A stretch of DNA of 64,000 nt, from assembly GCA_001643675.2 (NCBI GenBank), contig LSRY02000014.1, positions 1,412,001 to 1,476,000 on the forward strand, in the 5' to 3' direction. This document shows, piece after piece, positions 23,144 to 35,400 of the stretch. The stretch's first letter is position 1. Every line of letters begins with the position of its first letter. The notes beneath the pieces were generated by a model, which saw only the letters and a list, made by a program, of their open reading frames with translations, was not told the origin of the DNA and made no database searches. Position numbers and translations under genes: made by a program. This DNA comes from Monocercomonoides exilis. Lineage: Eukaryota > Preaxostyla > Oxymonadida > Polymastigidae.

Positions 23144-24571
23144 TCAAGGTGGATAAGAAATTTCTTCATCTTCTTGAAAATCAGAAGCAATTGCTTTATT
23201 TTCTATTATTCTTTTTTCTTTATCTGCAGCCTTCAAACTGTCGCTTACGAAAGACGAAAACATTGGAATGGCGTGATATTCCGCAGAACATACAGAACAT
23301 TTATCCACTTGAGTACAAAACACTACACAGTGCATATTTAAATGAGATATAAGTTTGTTTAAAAAAAAAAGAAAATTGGATAAAAGATAATATAAAAATC
23401 TTTTTCAAATAAGCAAAATAAGCAAACCGCTGAAGCAGCGAGAACATAAAAAGCCAATGCTTGTCTGTTTGTGATGACAGACACAAACGGAGAGAGAAAG
23501 TGCTGATGAAGGAGCAGAGTCTATTGTTGATGAAATGGGAATTCGAAGCGGGAGGTGACATGGATCTGTTGAAGGCGTGGTTGGAGAATAACTCGAATAA
23601 AATGGAAGAAAATTGAGCTTCGATGAATCAAAGCAATAATTCCAAGGGAGAAATATATTAATAAAATGAAAAAATACAACAAAATCTATGAAAAAAAGAT
23701 GAACACACAATAAGTTGTTGAAACATTTGAGGAGAAGTTTCTTCTGCCTGTGACTCTTCATCAGAAGTCAAGCCATTTTGAAGAGGAATAAATACGCCTG
23801 ATGAAAGTGATGAACATAATTGCAGAAGAAGTTGAGTTGATGAAAGATGAGAAAGCTCTTTCATAACAGAATGATCGTTAGAATCTTCTGTCGAACTTTT
23901 ATCGTTCATGCAACTCATGCAATCTATTGCAATTCCCATTCTTTTTGCAGAAAATGCAACATTCATAACTGCAGAGTTACTATCTGTGCAAAGCGGTGTT
24001 GCCCAGACAACCAATATTCTTGGATAAATTGTATTTTGCGGTTGTTCTTCTTTTCCTGAAGCTATTGGTTTAACATTTTCTGAACTTAGATCTCTTTTTG
24101 AATGAGGTTCATGAATTTTCTCCTTTTTATGAAGATCTTATGAAGAAATTAAAAATAATAAGTAAACGAAATAAAAAAATTTCTTTCCAAACAGCACATC
24201 GCAGTTGACAATCCTTGCGAAACAGAAAAAAATGCTTTCGGCTGCTTTTTAGACTCCTTCATTTCATACTCAACAAGTTGGAGCAATTGCTTCCTAATTG
24301 TTGGTATATCAGAGATCACACATTTCTTTTGTGTCGTAATTGGAATAAACGTTGAGCTCCTTGGGGAGCATGCAAGTATGCAAATAGATCCTTCACTCAT
24401 TATAAGATAAGATGATATAAAAGTAATTAAATGCTCGAAAGCTTGAAGAAATGGAATTTTTGGAGCAATGTCTTTTGTATCCTTGTTTCCATATGCTCCC
24501 CAAATAATTGGGTTAATGTCAATTACCAACATCATAAACGGATTTTTTTGGGAGACATTTTTTTGTTGCAT
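23144..24571 (-). CDS. TFB4: TFIIH core subunit TFB4/p34
   Basis: Four exons: 24571-24193, 24136-23709, 23617-23428 and 23322-23144, encoding 391 residues. The start is the ATG at 24571; the frame extends upstream only through a TTG. The N-terminal von Willebrand A-like fold begins MLVIDINPIIWG, matching the VDANPIWWG stretch of human GTF2H3. Later it has STAMCYLHK, then YPRILVVWA. The C-terminal zinc-binding segment is intact across two exon joints: CVCHHKQTSIGFLCSRC, then VFCTQVDKCSVC. TFB4 pairs with SSL1/p44 in the TFIIH core, which serves RNA polymerase II start-up and nucleotide excision repair. The tail after the zinc site is longer and more charged than in animals. It is divergent with the TBC gene, with 142 bp between start codons. 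Confidence 0.94.
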
Positions 24572-24713
24572 AAAAACAAAAAACAGAAAATACAAAAAAA
24601 CTTTTCTTAACAATAATAATAAAGTAAAGGGATTTATTGAACAAATTTAATTCTGGTCTAACGATTTGTGATCAGTCCATTTTTTGTTTTCGTGCTTTTG
24701 ATATTTAAAAGCA

Positions 24714-26347
24714 ATGCAAAGCGATAAAGCTTTACAAACACCTTCAAAAAGTTTATCTCATGCACAGACACCACTTCGACAAAGTCAAACCGTGTATACA
24801 AACGAAGGACGAGTTAAACATCTCAAAGAAATACTTTCACAACCTTTGATAGATCTTGGTTTTTAAAAGAAATTTAATAACAAATTGCAAAATTAAAACT
24901 TCTATGTAATTTTAACTTTTATAGATGCTTTAGCAGATTTTGCAGATGATGGAGTTCATCCGCCTCTTAGGCCTTCCGTCTGGCAGCTGCTTTTGGTTTT
25001 TATATTATTTCTTTAAATTACATTGATTTCTTATATAATTTTATAATTGGATATCAAAATTATTTAGGGTTATTTACCTCCTCTGCAATCAAAACAAGCA
25101 TCAACACTTAATATGAAACGAGCAAAATATTGGGAAAACGTTGATGCGCACATGACACAATATGGCGTTACAGATATTTGGGCGCAGCGAGCAGGTAAAA
25201 CTGAAGGAGGTAAAAGAACAGGTCCAAATACAGCAGTTGCAAGCGGTGATATGTCAATGGTGGATGATGGAATGAAACGGCTAACCGAGTATAACAGGCA
25301 AATATTAAGACAAATCAGAATTGATATTCCTCGTACCCATTGCGATCCAGCACTTCTTTCCCAATGCGAATTTCAAATCATGCTTGAGAGGATATTATTT
25401 GTTTGGTCAATTCGTCATCCGGCTGCAGGATACGTTCAAGGAATAAATGATCTTTTAGTGCCTCTTCTTGCTGTATTTCTTCGGTCTTATTTTGGAGTGG
25501 ATGATGTGAAGTGTTATGTGCTAAGTGAGCTATCAGAGTCTTCGCTTCGGGATGTGGAAGCTGATGCTTATTGGTGCTACACTCGTTTTCTGGATCCAGT
25601 TCAAGACAATTACACCTTCGCTCAAAAGGGAGTGCAAATGCAGGTGAAGTCAATGGAGGCGATTGTCAACCACGAGATGCCCAGCCTGACGCGCCACCTC
25701 CAAAAAATAGGGATTGAATTTCTGCAGTTTTCGTTTCGTTGGATGAACTGCCTGCTGGTCAGAGAGTTTCCTCCAATGTTGTATTCACGTCTGTTGGACT
25801 CGTATTTTTCACACGGCATTTCGTATCCGTCTTTTCATGTGTTTACGTGCGCCAAGCTGCTGATTAAGTACAGCCAGCAGCTTCTGGAGTCAGATTTCCA
25901 AGGATGCATGATGTTCCTACAGGTATGTTTCTTTGTAATATTTGATAGAGTGATCAATGATTTGTTCAAATATTTCTTTTCTTTTCTTTATTGATTATTA
26001 TTTATGTTTTCAATTAATTAATTTATTTTATTGTTATTAATTTTATTTTATTTGTATTAATACTTACTTATTTATTTTTTAAATAGAAACTGCCAACCGA
26101 CAAATGGCTGCCATCTGACATGGAGTTATTCCTTAGCGAAGTGTTCATTCTTTCCACAAAGTTGGGCGGAACAGTTGCGCCGCCTTTCGCTCCACCGCCG
26201 TCGATTGGTCCTTCCACATCTCATTCATCAACATCAATATTCCTCGCTACAGCTGTTAAGAAACCTTCTTCATCTTCTCATCCTCGCTCTTCCACTTCTA
26301 CTTCCACTCCTTCCTCACTTTCTACTTCCACAACACATTCCGGTTAA
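24714..26347 (+). CDS. TBC1D22-type Rab GTPase-activating protein
   Basis: Four exons: 24714-24858, 24925-24995, 25068-25922 and 26087-26347, encoding 443 residues. The TBC domain starts with RVKHLKEIL, then HPPLRPSVWQLLLGYLPP, as in TBC1D22A/B. Both catalytic fingers are present: the arginine finger in RIDIPRTH (Asp158, Arg161) and the glutamine finger in GYVQGIND (Tyr194, Gln196). Further matches to TBC1D22 include DNYTFAQKGVQMQVK and FSFRWMNCLLVREFP. The protein therefore should stimulate GTP hydrolysis by a Rab in the Golgi/endosomal pathway. In animals TBC1D22 also binds the Golgi protein ACBD3. The tail is a Ser/Thr/Pro-rich low-complexity stretch. A Rab1 gene lies 15 kb away in this window, but a functional link is only speculation. 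Confidence 0.94.
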
Positions 26348-26768
26348 AGACAGATGTTATATTCATATCATCAGCTTTAAGATTTATTATTTTTTAGTCA
26401 AATGTTCGTGTTTGTTTTTTTATAAAACAAATGAGTTTTTTTTTTTTGATAATTTTTTTGTTAAATAATCCAGAATTTTCCATTTGATTTCAAAATTTAA
26501 TAATCTCCACTACAAGAATTTCATTCATGATATTGAAAGTGACTTATCAGGATGGAAATTATAAAGTTTTAAAAGAATATCGAAAGATTAATAAAAGATG
26601 GTCATTCTTTTTGTTGCTTGAAAATTCAAACAAATGGATGTATTAAATATGGAAGAAAGTTGAAATTATTTCTTGTTCCAGTTTTTTGTAATAATATTAA
26701 TAAATGAACTCTTATTTTTTGAAGTGTTTCTATAAAAAATTGCAGTTCAAAACGTGACCATAATTATT
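26348..26768. other. intergenic spacer
   Basis: 421 bp of AT-rich sequence between two co-oriented genes, with T-rich runs near 26430-26460. No gene, repeat or RNA was recognised. Confidence 0.6.
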
Positions 26769-28242
26769 ATGAATGAAATAAACAATGCGGCTCGTGCCGC
26801 TAGAAAGGAAAAATACAGTTTGATTCAAAAAATAAAATAAAATACATTTATTGACCTTTAATGTGTTTTTAATAATTCTTTGTTTACCATCGAATTATTT
26901 TCAATTTTGAAAGAAATTAATTCTGTTGAAGAACTTGATTTATATGAATCGAACATGCTAATGAACCCAAGCATAATATCAGTTAATTATTCTGTTTCAC
27001 AAATGGGTGATCCATTACCAATGACACCTTCAATTATGAAAAGAATATGTGAAGGATTTAGTACAAGCCGTTCAGCCACTCATTTGGAAATATGCAACGT
27101 TAAAATTACAATAGAAGCTATTGAGCAAATGCATCCATTGTTTGAACCACACACACATCTTTGTTCCCTTCAGCTTCGAGAATGTGAGTTTGTCTGAGAT
27201 TTTTTATATTCTCTTTTTATCCTTTGATAAAGTTTGACGGATGATGCTATTGTCTCGCTATGCGCTCTTATTTTAGCGAGCGGGCATAGAAGGATACGAC
27301 ATCTAGATTTAAGCGGGAATTATCTGGGCAAGCAAACAACAAATGCGCCCAGACAACAATACGACTCTTCACCAGGAACGAAAGTTTTTCATTTTATTTT
27401 TTTGTAAAAATTATTTTTTAAACATCGTAATGTAGATATTAGTTCGCCTTTTAGCAGATAAATTCGTGACGCTTTCTTCAGTTGATCTTTCAAACAATCC
27501 ATTAGGTAACTTTGGAATACTTGCAATTTCTCAGGTTCTTCCACACACTTCACTTCGAGAACTGCGGTTAAGCAACATTCATTTAACTCCAAAAGGATTT
27601 GCTTGCTTTGTGAGAACACTTCGCTATGCCTCATCGCTATGCCTTTTGGATATATCTCACAATATTCTTGGATATTCTGCTCTTATGCCTTTCTTTGACA
27701 TTCTCCCCAAAACAGAACTTCTTTCAATAAATTTGAGAGGTGTGTTAGTCTATTTTTAGAATGACTTCACGATTATTTAATTTTTTGAACTTTGCGCACA
27801 ATCTTCAATGAAACTGATTTCATTGTGCAAAAACAATTGAAAAAAACGTAAGATACCAAAATGGATAGTATCGCTTTGATGGCACTGGGAAGTTCTCTAA
27901 AGGATAATTCTACGCTTTTGACTTTGGACATTTCAGGTATTCTCTCTCTTTTTTGATGTGAATAATATTCGTTTTTTGATATCATTAATTTAATCAATTT
28001 TTTTCTTTAAAAATAAATTTATTGCCATAATTTAATATGAATTTGCTGCTATTCGAAAAACCCGCACGTTCATATAAGAAAACCAAGTCTCAAAGGAATC
28101 TGCAATTGTTTTCTGCAATTTCCTCAAAACAAACACTTCATTACAAAATCTGACTTGCACAAGTTTGACTCATTTTTTCCTCTTCGCCTCCTTGCAGTAC
28201 TTTTTTTTCTCAATAATTTTCTATTCTAATCTTTCTACGTAA
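26769..28242 (+). CDS. leucine-rich-repeat protein (ribonuclease-inhibitor type)
   Basis: Six exons: 26769-26817, 26914-27187, 27233-27383, 27436-27739, 27853-27936 and 28079-28242, encoding 341 residues with all phases consistent. Long LRRs of the ribonuclease-inhibitor class are spread over the exons: LCSLQLRECDLTDDAI, HLDLSGNYLG, LSSVDLSNNPLGNFG, LRELRLSNIHLTPKG, LCLLDISHNILGYS and LLTLDISENQ. Such proteins form curved binding scaffolds; no enzymatic domain is visible. The last exon has two readings: straight to TAA at 28242, or with a further small intron (donor GTTTGACT, acceptor TTGCAG) ending at 28229. Either way it stops within about 30 bp of the next start codon. No specific function can be named. 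Confidence 0.75.
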
Positions 28243-28259
28243 CATTTTGAAAACTGACC

Positions 28260-30001
28260 ATGCGAACAGACATGTCACTTGATTCTCTTCTTTCATTTGT
28301 TGCCTTTGCAAACAACTCCAAAACTGGAATAGACGACATCCCAATTCGGCAAGTGAATCCACTGAAGCACGATTCTATTAGCTCTGTGTCAACAAAGAAA
28401 TACTGGACAAAGCTTGGCTTCTGCTGGACGGGCCTTCTATTTCTCGCTCTCACTCTCATTTTTCAGATTGTTGAAGACACTTTTGTTTGCTTTCATCCAT
28501 TTTTATTAATGTGATTTTGAACTTTTTTCCTTCCATTCTTTTTTTGCAAATAAATAAATTTCTCATTTTTCCTTTTCAGGACATTCTGACTATAATTCAC
28601 TTCTTTTCAAATGGTGCAGTTGCTTGGGGTGTTATTGGAACCGTGTTTACAACACTTTCTTCAATCTTCAGTTTTATCTACCATTTCATTGCTTCCACGA
28701 AGAAAAGGCGAAAAAGGTATTGGGCTTCATTCCTTTATCTGATTTTGCTGGGTCAATCTGCTGACACTATTGCTTTAATATGGAAAACAAAAGGCATGCA
28801 TGCATATAAATTAACTAGTTTTTAGAAGATAATGTTATCTTATAAAATTTTTTTAAATTTGATCAGGCAATTGGGAGGAGATTCAAGAGCCAGTGAAAGA
28901 CGATGATATCATTCACATACACACAATTCGCACTATTAATTTGATAAAGTCGATAACAAAGCAGATACCACTGATGATATTAGATGGCTGCTATTTATTC
29001 GCTCTCAATAAGACAACATTCTCTGCTGTCTATCTGTCTTTCTTTGCAGCCACCCTTGGGATTACTTGGTCGTTTACAAATTACCTTTGCATTGTTATGA
29101 CTAAAAGGTTTGGACATTTGAACATTCGCTTTTGAATTTGGAATTATGAATATATTTTTTCCAATTTTCGATATCTTTTCTGCTTCATTTTGAATATTAT
29201 TCACTTTAATTAAGATCAAAATTTTTTGTAGAAACACAAGAAGACACAATCTTCGGTAAGTTTCGCACATTCTTATATGGATTTTTGTCTTTATCACACC
29301 AAATCTTGAGAATTATGATAACTGCCTCGAGAAGCTCGTGGAATATCGTGTTTTACATTATCATCGCAATTTGCTATTATTGGTTATTTTTCTTGATTTC
29401 TCAGCGTGTTATTGGCAACAAGTTTTTCATGTTCATTGTTCGCTCCTTTGTACTATCAGTTCTTTCCAATTGTTTCTATGGAGATATCGTGCTGTGTTCT
29501 TTCAGAGGCAGAATAGAATTCAGCAAAAAAAGCAGATATATTCCTCGAGCTGTAACTGTTGTTGTGGATGTTATTGCTTTTTTCTCTCGCACTTGCATCA
29601 TGTTTGTTTGTATGATTGCCATGCAAAGAGAAACAACTTCATTCAGAGTCTTGTTGGTATCAATTGTCGTCTTTCTTGATTTTGCAATGATTCCGATACG
29701 CACTGCATCAGAAGTGAATGGAGCTTCTTTAATCCAAAGGAAGAGCACAGAAACAAAGTACAGAAAGATGAATAAATCAAAATATGTTTACGACGGTCAG
29801 AGCACTTCTTCATCAGGCACATACGATGCCACAAGAAGTGACAGAGTTATGGATTTTCCAACACACACTAATATTTCTGAAAGTGATTCAGATCTCAGAC
29901 TTCTTCTTGACGAAACCACAATAACGATACAAGATCCTGAAACTGAAGATGATGCTATGGAAGAAGATTTTACATTTAATCGGAATGAATTTCACATTTA
30001 A
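28260..30001 (+). CDS. multipass membrane protein, XK-related (XKR)-like
   Basis: Five exons: 28260-28484, 28580-28817, 28867-29107, a 24-bp mini-exon at 29232-29255, and 29311-30001, encoding 472 residues. About eight hydrophobic helices are visible. The order DILTIIHFFSNGAVAWG, then NLIKSITKQIPLMILDGCY, then LGITWSFTNYL resembles XK-related proteins, where a DI-T segment, an E-A-PQL-LQ-Y helix and an SI-WSL-Y helix occur in that order. The C-terminal 100 residues are polar and acidic. Animal XKR8 and CED-8 are phospholipid scramblases. Whether this protein scrambles lipids is unknown, and the family call rests on weak motif likeness. The mini-exon has a strong GTAAGT donor but could be skipped without breaking frame. 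Confidence 0.55.
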
Positions 30002-30440
30002 GTGAAAGTACTTACAAATAATATTAAAAACTGTTCATTTCATTCATGTTTATATTCACCTTACATTTCTGTAATTGATTTTTATGTATGTTGAAAGTTA
30101 TTATGTGTTGAATTTTTATTTATTTAATCTTGCTTTAAATGTTTATTCAATTATCAAAGCAAAATTACAACTTCTTGTAATAATGAAATAAAAGAATGAA
30201 CAAAAATAATTTTCAGTCTTTCACTTAATAACTTAAAGAATGCGAATATAAAACAAAAAAATAAAATAAGGGAGAAAAATTACATTCAACACAAGTTTTG
30301 AAATGTTAATTGATTGAGAAACAACAATCCAAATAAAATTCTTCATGGTCTAATTGCCAGACAGAAAAAAATCATTCAATAAGAGGCACTACTGTTTTTT
30401 TTAAACATAAAGAAATCCAATTTTCAAAAATCATCAAAGA
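30002..30440. other. convergent intergenic spacer
   Basis: 439 bp of AT-rich DNA between the 3' ends of the XKR-like gene and the DRC5 gene. AATAAA-like signals occur (for example near 30186 and 30260). Nothing else was recognised. Confidence 0.6.
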
Positions 30441-32398
30441 TCAGCCAACTTCTTTCATCTTTTCTCTTCCGATTGAAAGTATTTCTTCTTCATCACTAGC
30501 AGAAAGATGAGTGTTACGAACATCTATCATTCTTAAAACGTCTCCATTCAAAGCTTCAACAAACAACTTTTTTGGTGCTCCATGTAAATCATTGCAACTA
30601 ATATCCAACGAACGAAGAGTGGGATGGTTTCTTAATGCCTGAAGCAGAGTAGCTATTGAGGCAACTGTGATTTCATTGGATGAGATATTCAGAGAAGTGA
30701 GTGTGGTGTTTTCTGTCAAGCCTCTGCACATCGCTAAAATTCCTTCATCTTTGAGAGCATTCAGCTTCAAATTAAGAACAGTCAATGATTTGTTATGTGC
30801 AAGAATCAATCCAAAAAGATTTCCACAATCCGAACCAAACTGCAGCATTTTACATGAATTTAATCATCATTACATACAAAGAAATAGAGAAATTCGCGAT
30901 TATGAAAAATTCAGTATTTTAATAAGTCGAGATACAAAATCAATAAAGTGAAAAAATAAATAATCAAAAATTATCAAAACCTTATTATTTTCCAAGTTGA
31001 GTACAGAAAGAATAGGATTCGATTTTGGATGAAGACATTGAGAAAGGGAATTCAAAGCATCGTAAGAAAGTTCATTGTGCGAAATATCTTTAAAAAAAAA
31101 GTTAATTATTTATTTATACGATAATGATACACAAATCAAATGAAATAGAAAACATTCATATAAATAAACAAAAGTGAGCAAAATACCTAACTGTGTAATT
31201 GTTCGATTTTCAAGAAGGCCAAACGAAAGTATTTTGACATGTTTATTTTGTAAGGAGTTATTTGACAGGCATAAAGAAGTGAGGTGTGACTGTGGAAGAG
31301 CTTCTCTCCATCTTTGGCAATCTGTCGCTGTTGGGCCTTCTTCGCTGTCTGAAGCAGAATAAGTCATCCCTGAAGATAATGGACTGATAAAAAAGCGAAA
31401 GCAATAACATATCATGAAACAATTAAAAAAAAAGGGTTTTCAGTTAAATTGTTTGTAATTAATCAAAAAAGATAAGATTTTTAACCTGTATCGAACTGAT
31501 AATGAAATGAGATTTGTGAGATGAGTAATAAGAAGAATAGGATGCAAATGGGAAGGTAGCTGCTTGATATGAAGTGATGAAACAAAAGGAGCACCAATGT
31601 CAAATAGCATTATAAGCATAAGCATATCATCCAAAATAGCTTGAGACCCTGCTTCGCTTTGCCCAACAATCTTTGTGTGAAAAGGTTTAAGATCTTGCTT
31701 TTCGCAAATCTTTTTAGATAGTGATTTACTATTGGAAGATGATGAAACGAGTGTATGATTATGTTTTTCTGATGAAAGCTGAGAAAGAAGATTCCTTTTT
31801 TGAAAAGGATCTGCATATTGTTCAATACATTCGGAAATGAAACGCTCAAAATAATAGTTTTTATATCTTAAAGTTTTAGGACAATCTGTAACAGTCCATG
31901 TTGCTTCGCACCTCGCCTTCCAATATCTCTATAAAAAATCAAAAATTTCTAGTTTTCTTCCAGCGTAATGTAAAAAAATTTTACACACATCATCATCTAG
32001 AGCAAGAGCTGCAATTGAGAGATCAAGATCAGTTGGAATGCTTTTAATAAAAATTGGAAAATGCCTTGTCCAACATGACTGAGGGCTTAGAAAAAAATGA
32101 CTAATAAATTGCTTTTCTGCTTCCGGAGGAACCTTTTCTCCGAACTCATCAAGTGGAAGCAACCATTGAGGGATTGGTATCGTTGATTCAGCAAGAACCT
32201 CTTCGAATAACAAGAATTATGAAAAACATATTCGTTTTAAAACAAAAATTTTGTGAACGTAATACTCATGGTGACAAAAAAGTATATATGCGTACTGTCT
32301 AAATTTTCTCCAATGCAAATAGCACAAAGCTCGGATAGCGATGGAATAAAACCACTTGGCTTTGCATTAGGATGAAAACGTTGAATTGTTTGAGCCAT
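30441..32398 (-). CDS. DRC5: DRC5/TCTE1-like nexin-dynein regulatory complex LRR protein
   Basis: Six exons: 32398-32296, 32200-31989, 31928-31486, 31383-31187, 31087-30981 and 30839-30441, encoding 486 residues, close to human TCTE1 (about 500). The N-terminal half includes RYWKARCEATWTV followed by NYYFERFI, matching the W-K-x-x-RW and FFERHL region that precedes the repeats in TCTE1. Next come ribonuclease-inhibitor-type LRRs: LTSLCLSNNSLQNKHV, LSVLNLENNKFGS, LTVLNLKLNALKDEG, LTSLNISSNEITVAS and LRSLDISCNDLHG. DRC5 is part of the complex that links outer doublets and controls dynein in motile cilia. Its presence indicates a flagellated organism. Other LRR scaffolds cannot be fully excluded, but domain order and length favour DRC5. 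Confidence 0.82.
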
Positions 32399-32440
32399 AA
32401 AAAAAGTTGAGGTTTTAATGATCAAATAATTTTATGTTCT
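32399..32440. promoter_or_regulatory. 42-bp divergent start-codon spacer
   Basis: Only 42 bp separate the inferred ATG of DRC5 (minus strand) from the inferred ATG of the giant surface protein (plus strand). If both starts are right, promoter elements must lie in this gap or inside the opposite gene. No specific motif was identified. Confidence 0.4.
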
Positions 32441-35400
32441 ATGCGTTTGTCGCATGAATTTTTGCTTATCGCGAAATTCCTGCTTATACTTCATTACAAT
32501 GAATTTTTATTTTGCAATTACGTTGACTGTTGTACTGAAACACACGGAATAAATGAAAACTTGCTAAAAGAGCAAATTAAAGTCTTATTGTTTGTATTAA
32601 AATATTTCACATTCTCTAAAATAAATTTTTATTACACACGCACGATATATATGTAATAATATTTATTCAATTTAAAATTAAACAAATTAGTTGCGTTATT
32701 GATTCAAATTGGGAAACTGTGAATTCCACACTTGAATTGAATGAAATACAATTTAATCAACGAAACATTTGTTCTGTATTCACTTTTACAAGTAATTCAA
32801 CAATTTTTTTATCGGATTGCACATTTTTACTCAGAGATACATCAAATAAAAGTGCTATCAATAACTTGAACAGTCATCTTCAATTGTTAAACGCATCACT
32901 TTCAATTTTTAGTCGCTCAAACGCACTAGAAACATTTATTACCTCACATGCAACCAGCTTATATGATTATCAGACTTTTGGAACTTTGTCTATAACTTCA
33001 TCAACCTTCACGTCTTTTATAACAGCAAATTCATTCATATCATCTCAAGCAATTGCATGTTTAACATTGCAACACAATAAATTTTCTAATTTAACAAGCG
33101 TGCCTTGTGCTGAGATTGACATTCCGAATTACTGCCATTGCACTTCTGTTATGGAAAGTAATCACTTTAATTCTGTGAGCAATATATTTTATGGGCAAAT
33201 TATTCGCTCAATCAATTCTCAATCTTGTGAACTGTCTTCGTTCAACAACACCTTTTCGTCATGTTCTCAGAACTTATATAATGGAAAAAAGAACGTGATA
33301 TATTCAAAGCAAATTATTTTGAAACAAAGTCATGAATTTGATTGTGATGAATGGGAAGATTGCATTTGTGAGAAAGACACGAAAGGGGGAGGTGGAATCA
33401 ATTTTTGTGAAAATATTCATGGAACCCTGTCAGTTAAAAATTGCCAGTTTAAAAGATGTACATCTGATGCTTCTGCCAATACTGAAGCATTAGACTCTTT
33501 GAACGCGAAATCTTTTACTGAACGAAATGGTGGAGCTATTCTCGTGGAGCATTGCGCCAGTTTTTATTTGAATTACACAGGCATTATTAACTGCACATCG
33601 TCACATTACGGAGGCGGAGTATGCGCTTGCAACATGATCGGAAATTCTTTTATTCAAAATTCTGATCTGATCGGATGTAAAGCCATATCCCATGGAGGCG
33701 GAGCATATTTCGATACAATGTGTGACACCTACTCACCAACACAGCAATTAAATCTGGTGTTGGGATGTAAATTCTTTAACTGCATCTGCTATGGAGACAA
33801 AGACACATTAGGTGGGTCAGGAGGAATCTCCTCATTTACACGCTCGCCTTCAACATACACGACAGTATTTTCAGTGTTTTCGAGATGTTTTGGTGGAACC
33901 GTTGGAGCTATTGAATGGGTGCTTCCCGTTGGTGCATTCGAATCAGTTAAAACTGTCCAAGATTGTTCCTTTAATTTCAATGAAGCTAAATATCACATTC
34001 AATCAGGTACTTCCACATTCACTCCAAATTTATTAGGAGACTCCATTTACCCAAACGACATTCTTTTGCATGATGATGATTTTTTCTTCAATTTTTCACT
34101 TCCGGTTTTATATTCGAATTCGCTTTCGAAAGAGCCTCGCGTTGCGCTTTCCTTTGGAAGAAGTCGACAGAGACTTGTGATCCACGATGAATGGTTACCT
34201 TTTCATTCGTCTTCGATTGAAATAGACGAGGTTCTTGGTGATAGCAGCGAAGAATGCGGACTTGAAGGATTTTCTCCGTGCAATGCTATTGAATTGGGCA
34301 TTAACCAAACAAAGAAATTTCAGTGTGGAGCAGTAACTTTGATGAAAGGAATTTTTCACGTTGGAACAAAAGGATTAAAATTTGACAGCAAAGCTTCAAA
34401 AATAACCGGAAATTTTGCAACCGATACAATTTTGAAAACTGTCTATTTTCAAGACAATTCCGAGCAAATTGGAATAATTTCTATTTCAGACACAGTTTCT
34501 CTGTTATATTTTTGTATTTCATATGACACAACCAAAAACTCCTCGCAACATTCGTATTTGATCTATTGCAATCCAAATTCGTCACTTACGCTATCTTTTA
34601 TAAATATACAACCCGATACGACTCTTTATGAAGCATTTCCACTTAAAAAGTCACTTATAAGAACAGATGGAGGAACATTATTAATTATAGGGAGCATTTT
34701 TCAAGATTTGCAATTTGAAGGCCAAAGTCTATTTGAATTAAATCATAATCAAAATTCTGGTCATATTTATCTGACGTTAGATCGTTTTAATTGCACAAAC
34801 ATAAAAAACATACGAAATGGCTCTGTTTTATTCTCAGCTCAATCTCATTTTAACGTAACTGTATCAAATTGCGAATTTTGCAATTTTTCTTCAGTTGGAG
34901 AAACAAAAGGAGGAGCATTTTACGCAAACTTTTCACATGATGAGGATCTTGCGATTAATCAGAGTTCTTTCACAAGATGCATTATTTCTCAACAGGAATA
35001 CGACACTTCTACCAAAAGCTTCTCGACAGATCCAACATCCAGCCAATTACATGATATGTCTAATAAGCAATCCCACAGAAAATGCGATTGCACATTGAAA
35101 AACAATCAGCCCAAAGGAAGAGGAGGGGCAATGTATTTATCAATGCCTTCTTTGCTTCCGTTGACACAATTACCTCCACTGACTTTTTCATCTGTGAAGT
35201 TTAGAGGGAATTCTGCCTTTGAAGGTCATAACATTTTTATTGTTATGAAGAATTTTGAAAGAATATCATCATATTGGATCGAAGCATTTTACGAGATTGA
35301 ATTTCCAGCAGAGGAAAACGGTAGAAGTCTTTTTGGATGCACATCAGAGGATTGCGAAGCTGGATTGAATTTGTATTCCATCTGGATCAGAAAAGAGAAA

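Noticed and set aside
32499-32550. Alternative start for the second giant surface protein (MNFYFAITLTVVL)
   Set aside because: It is hydrophobic and attractive, but no suitable donor keeps phase with 32691. The ATG at 32441 with a GTTTG donor does.
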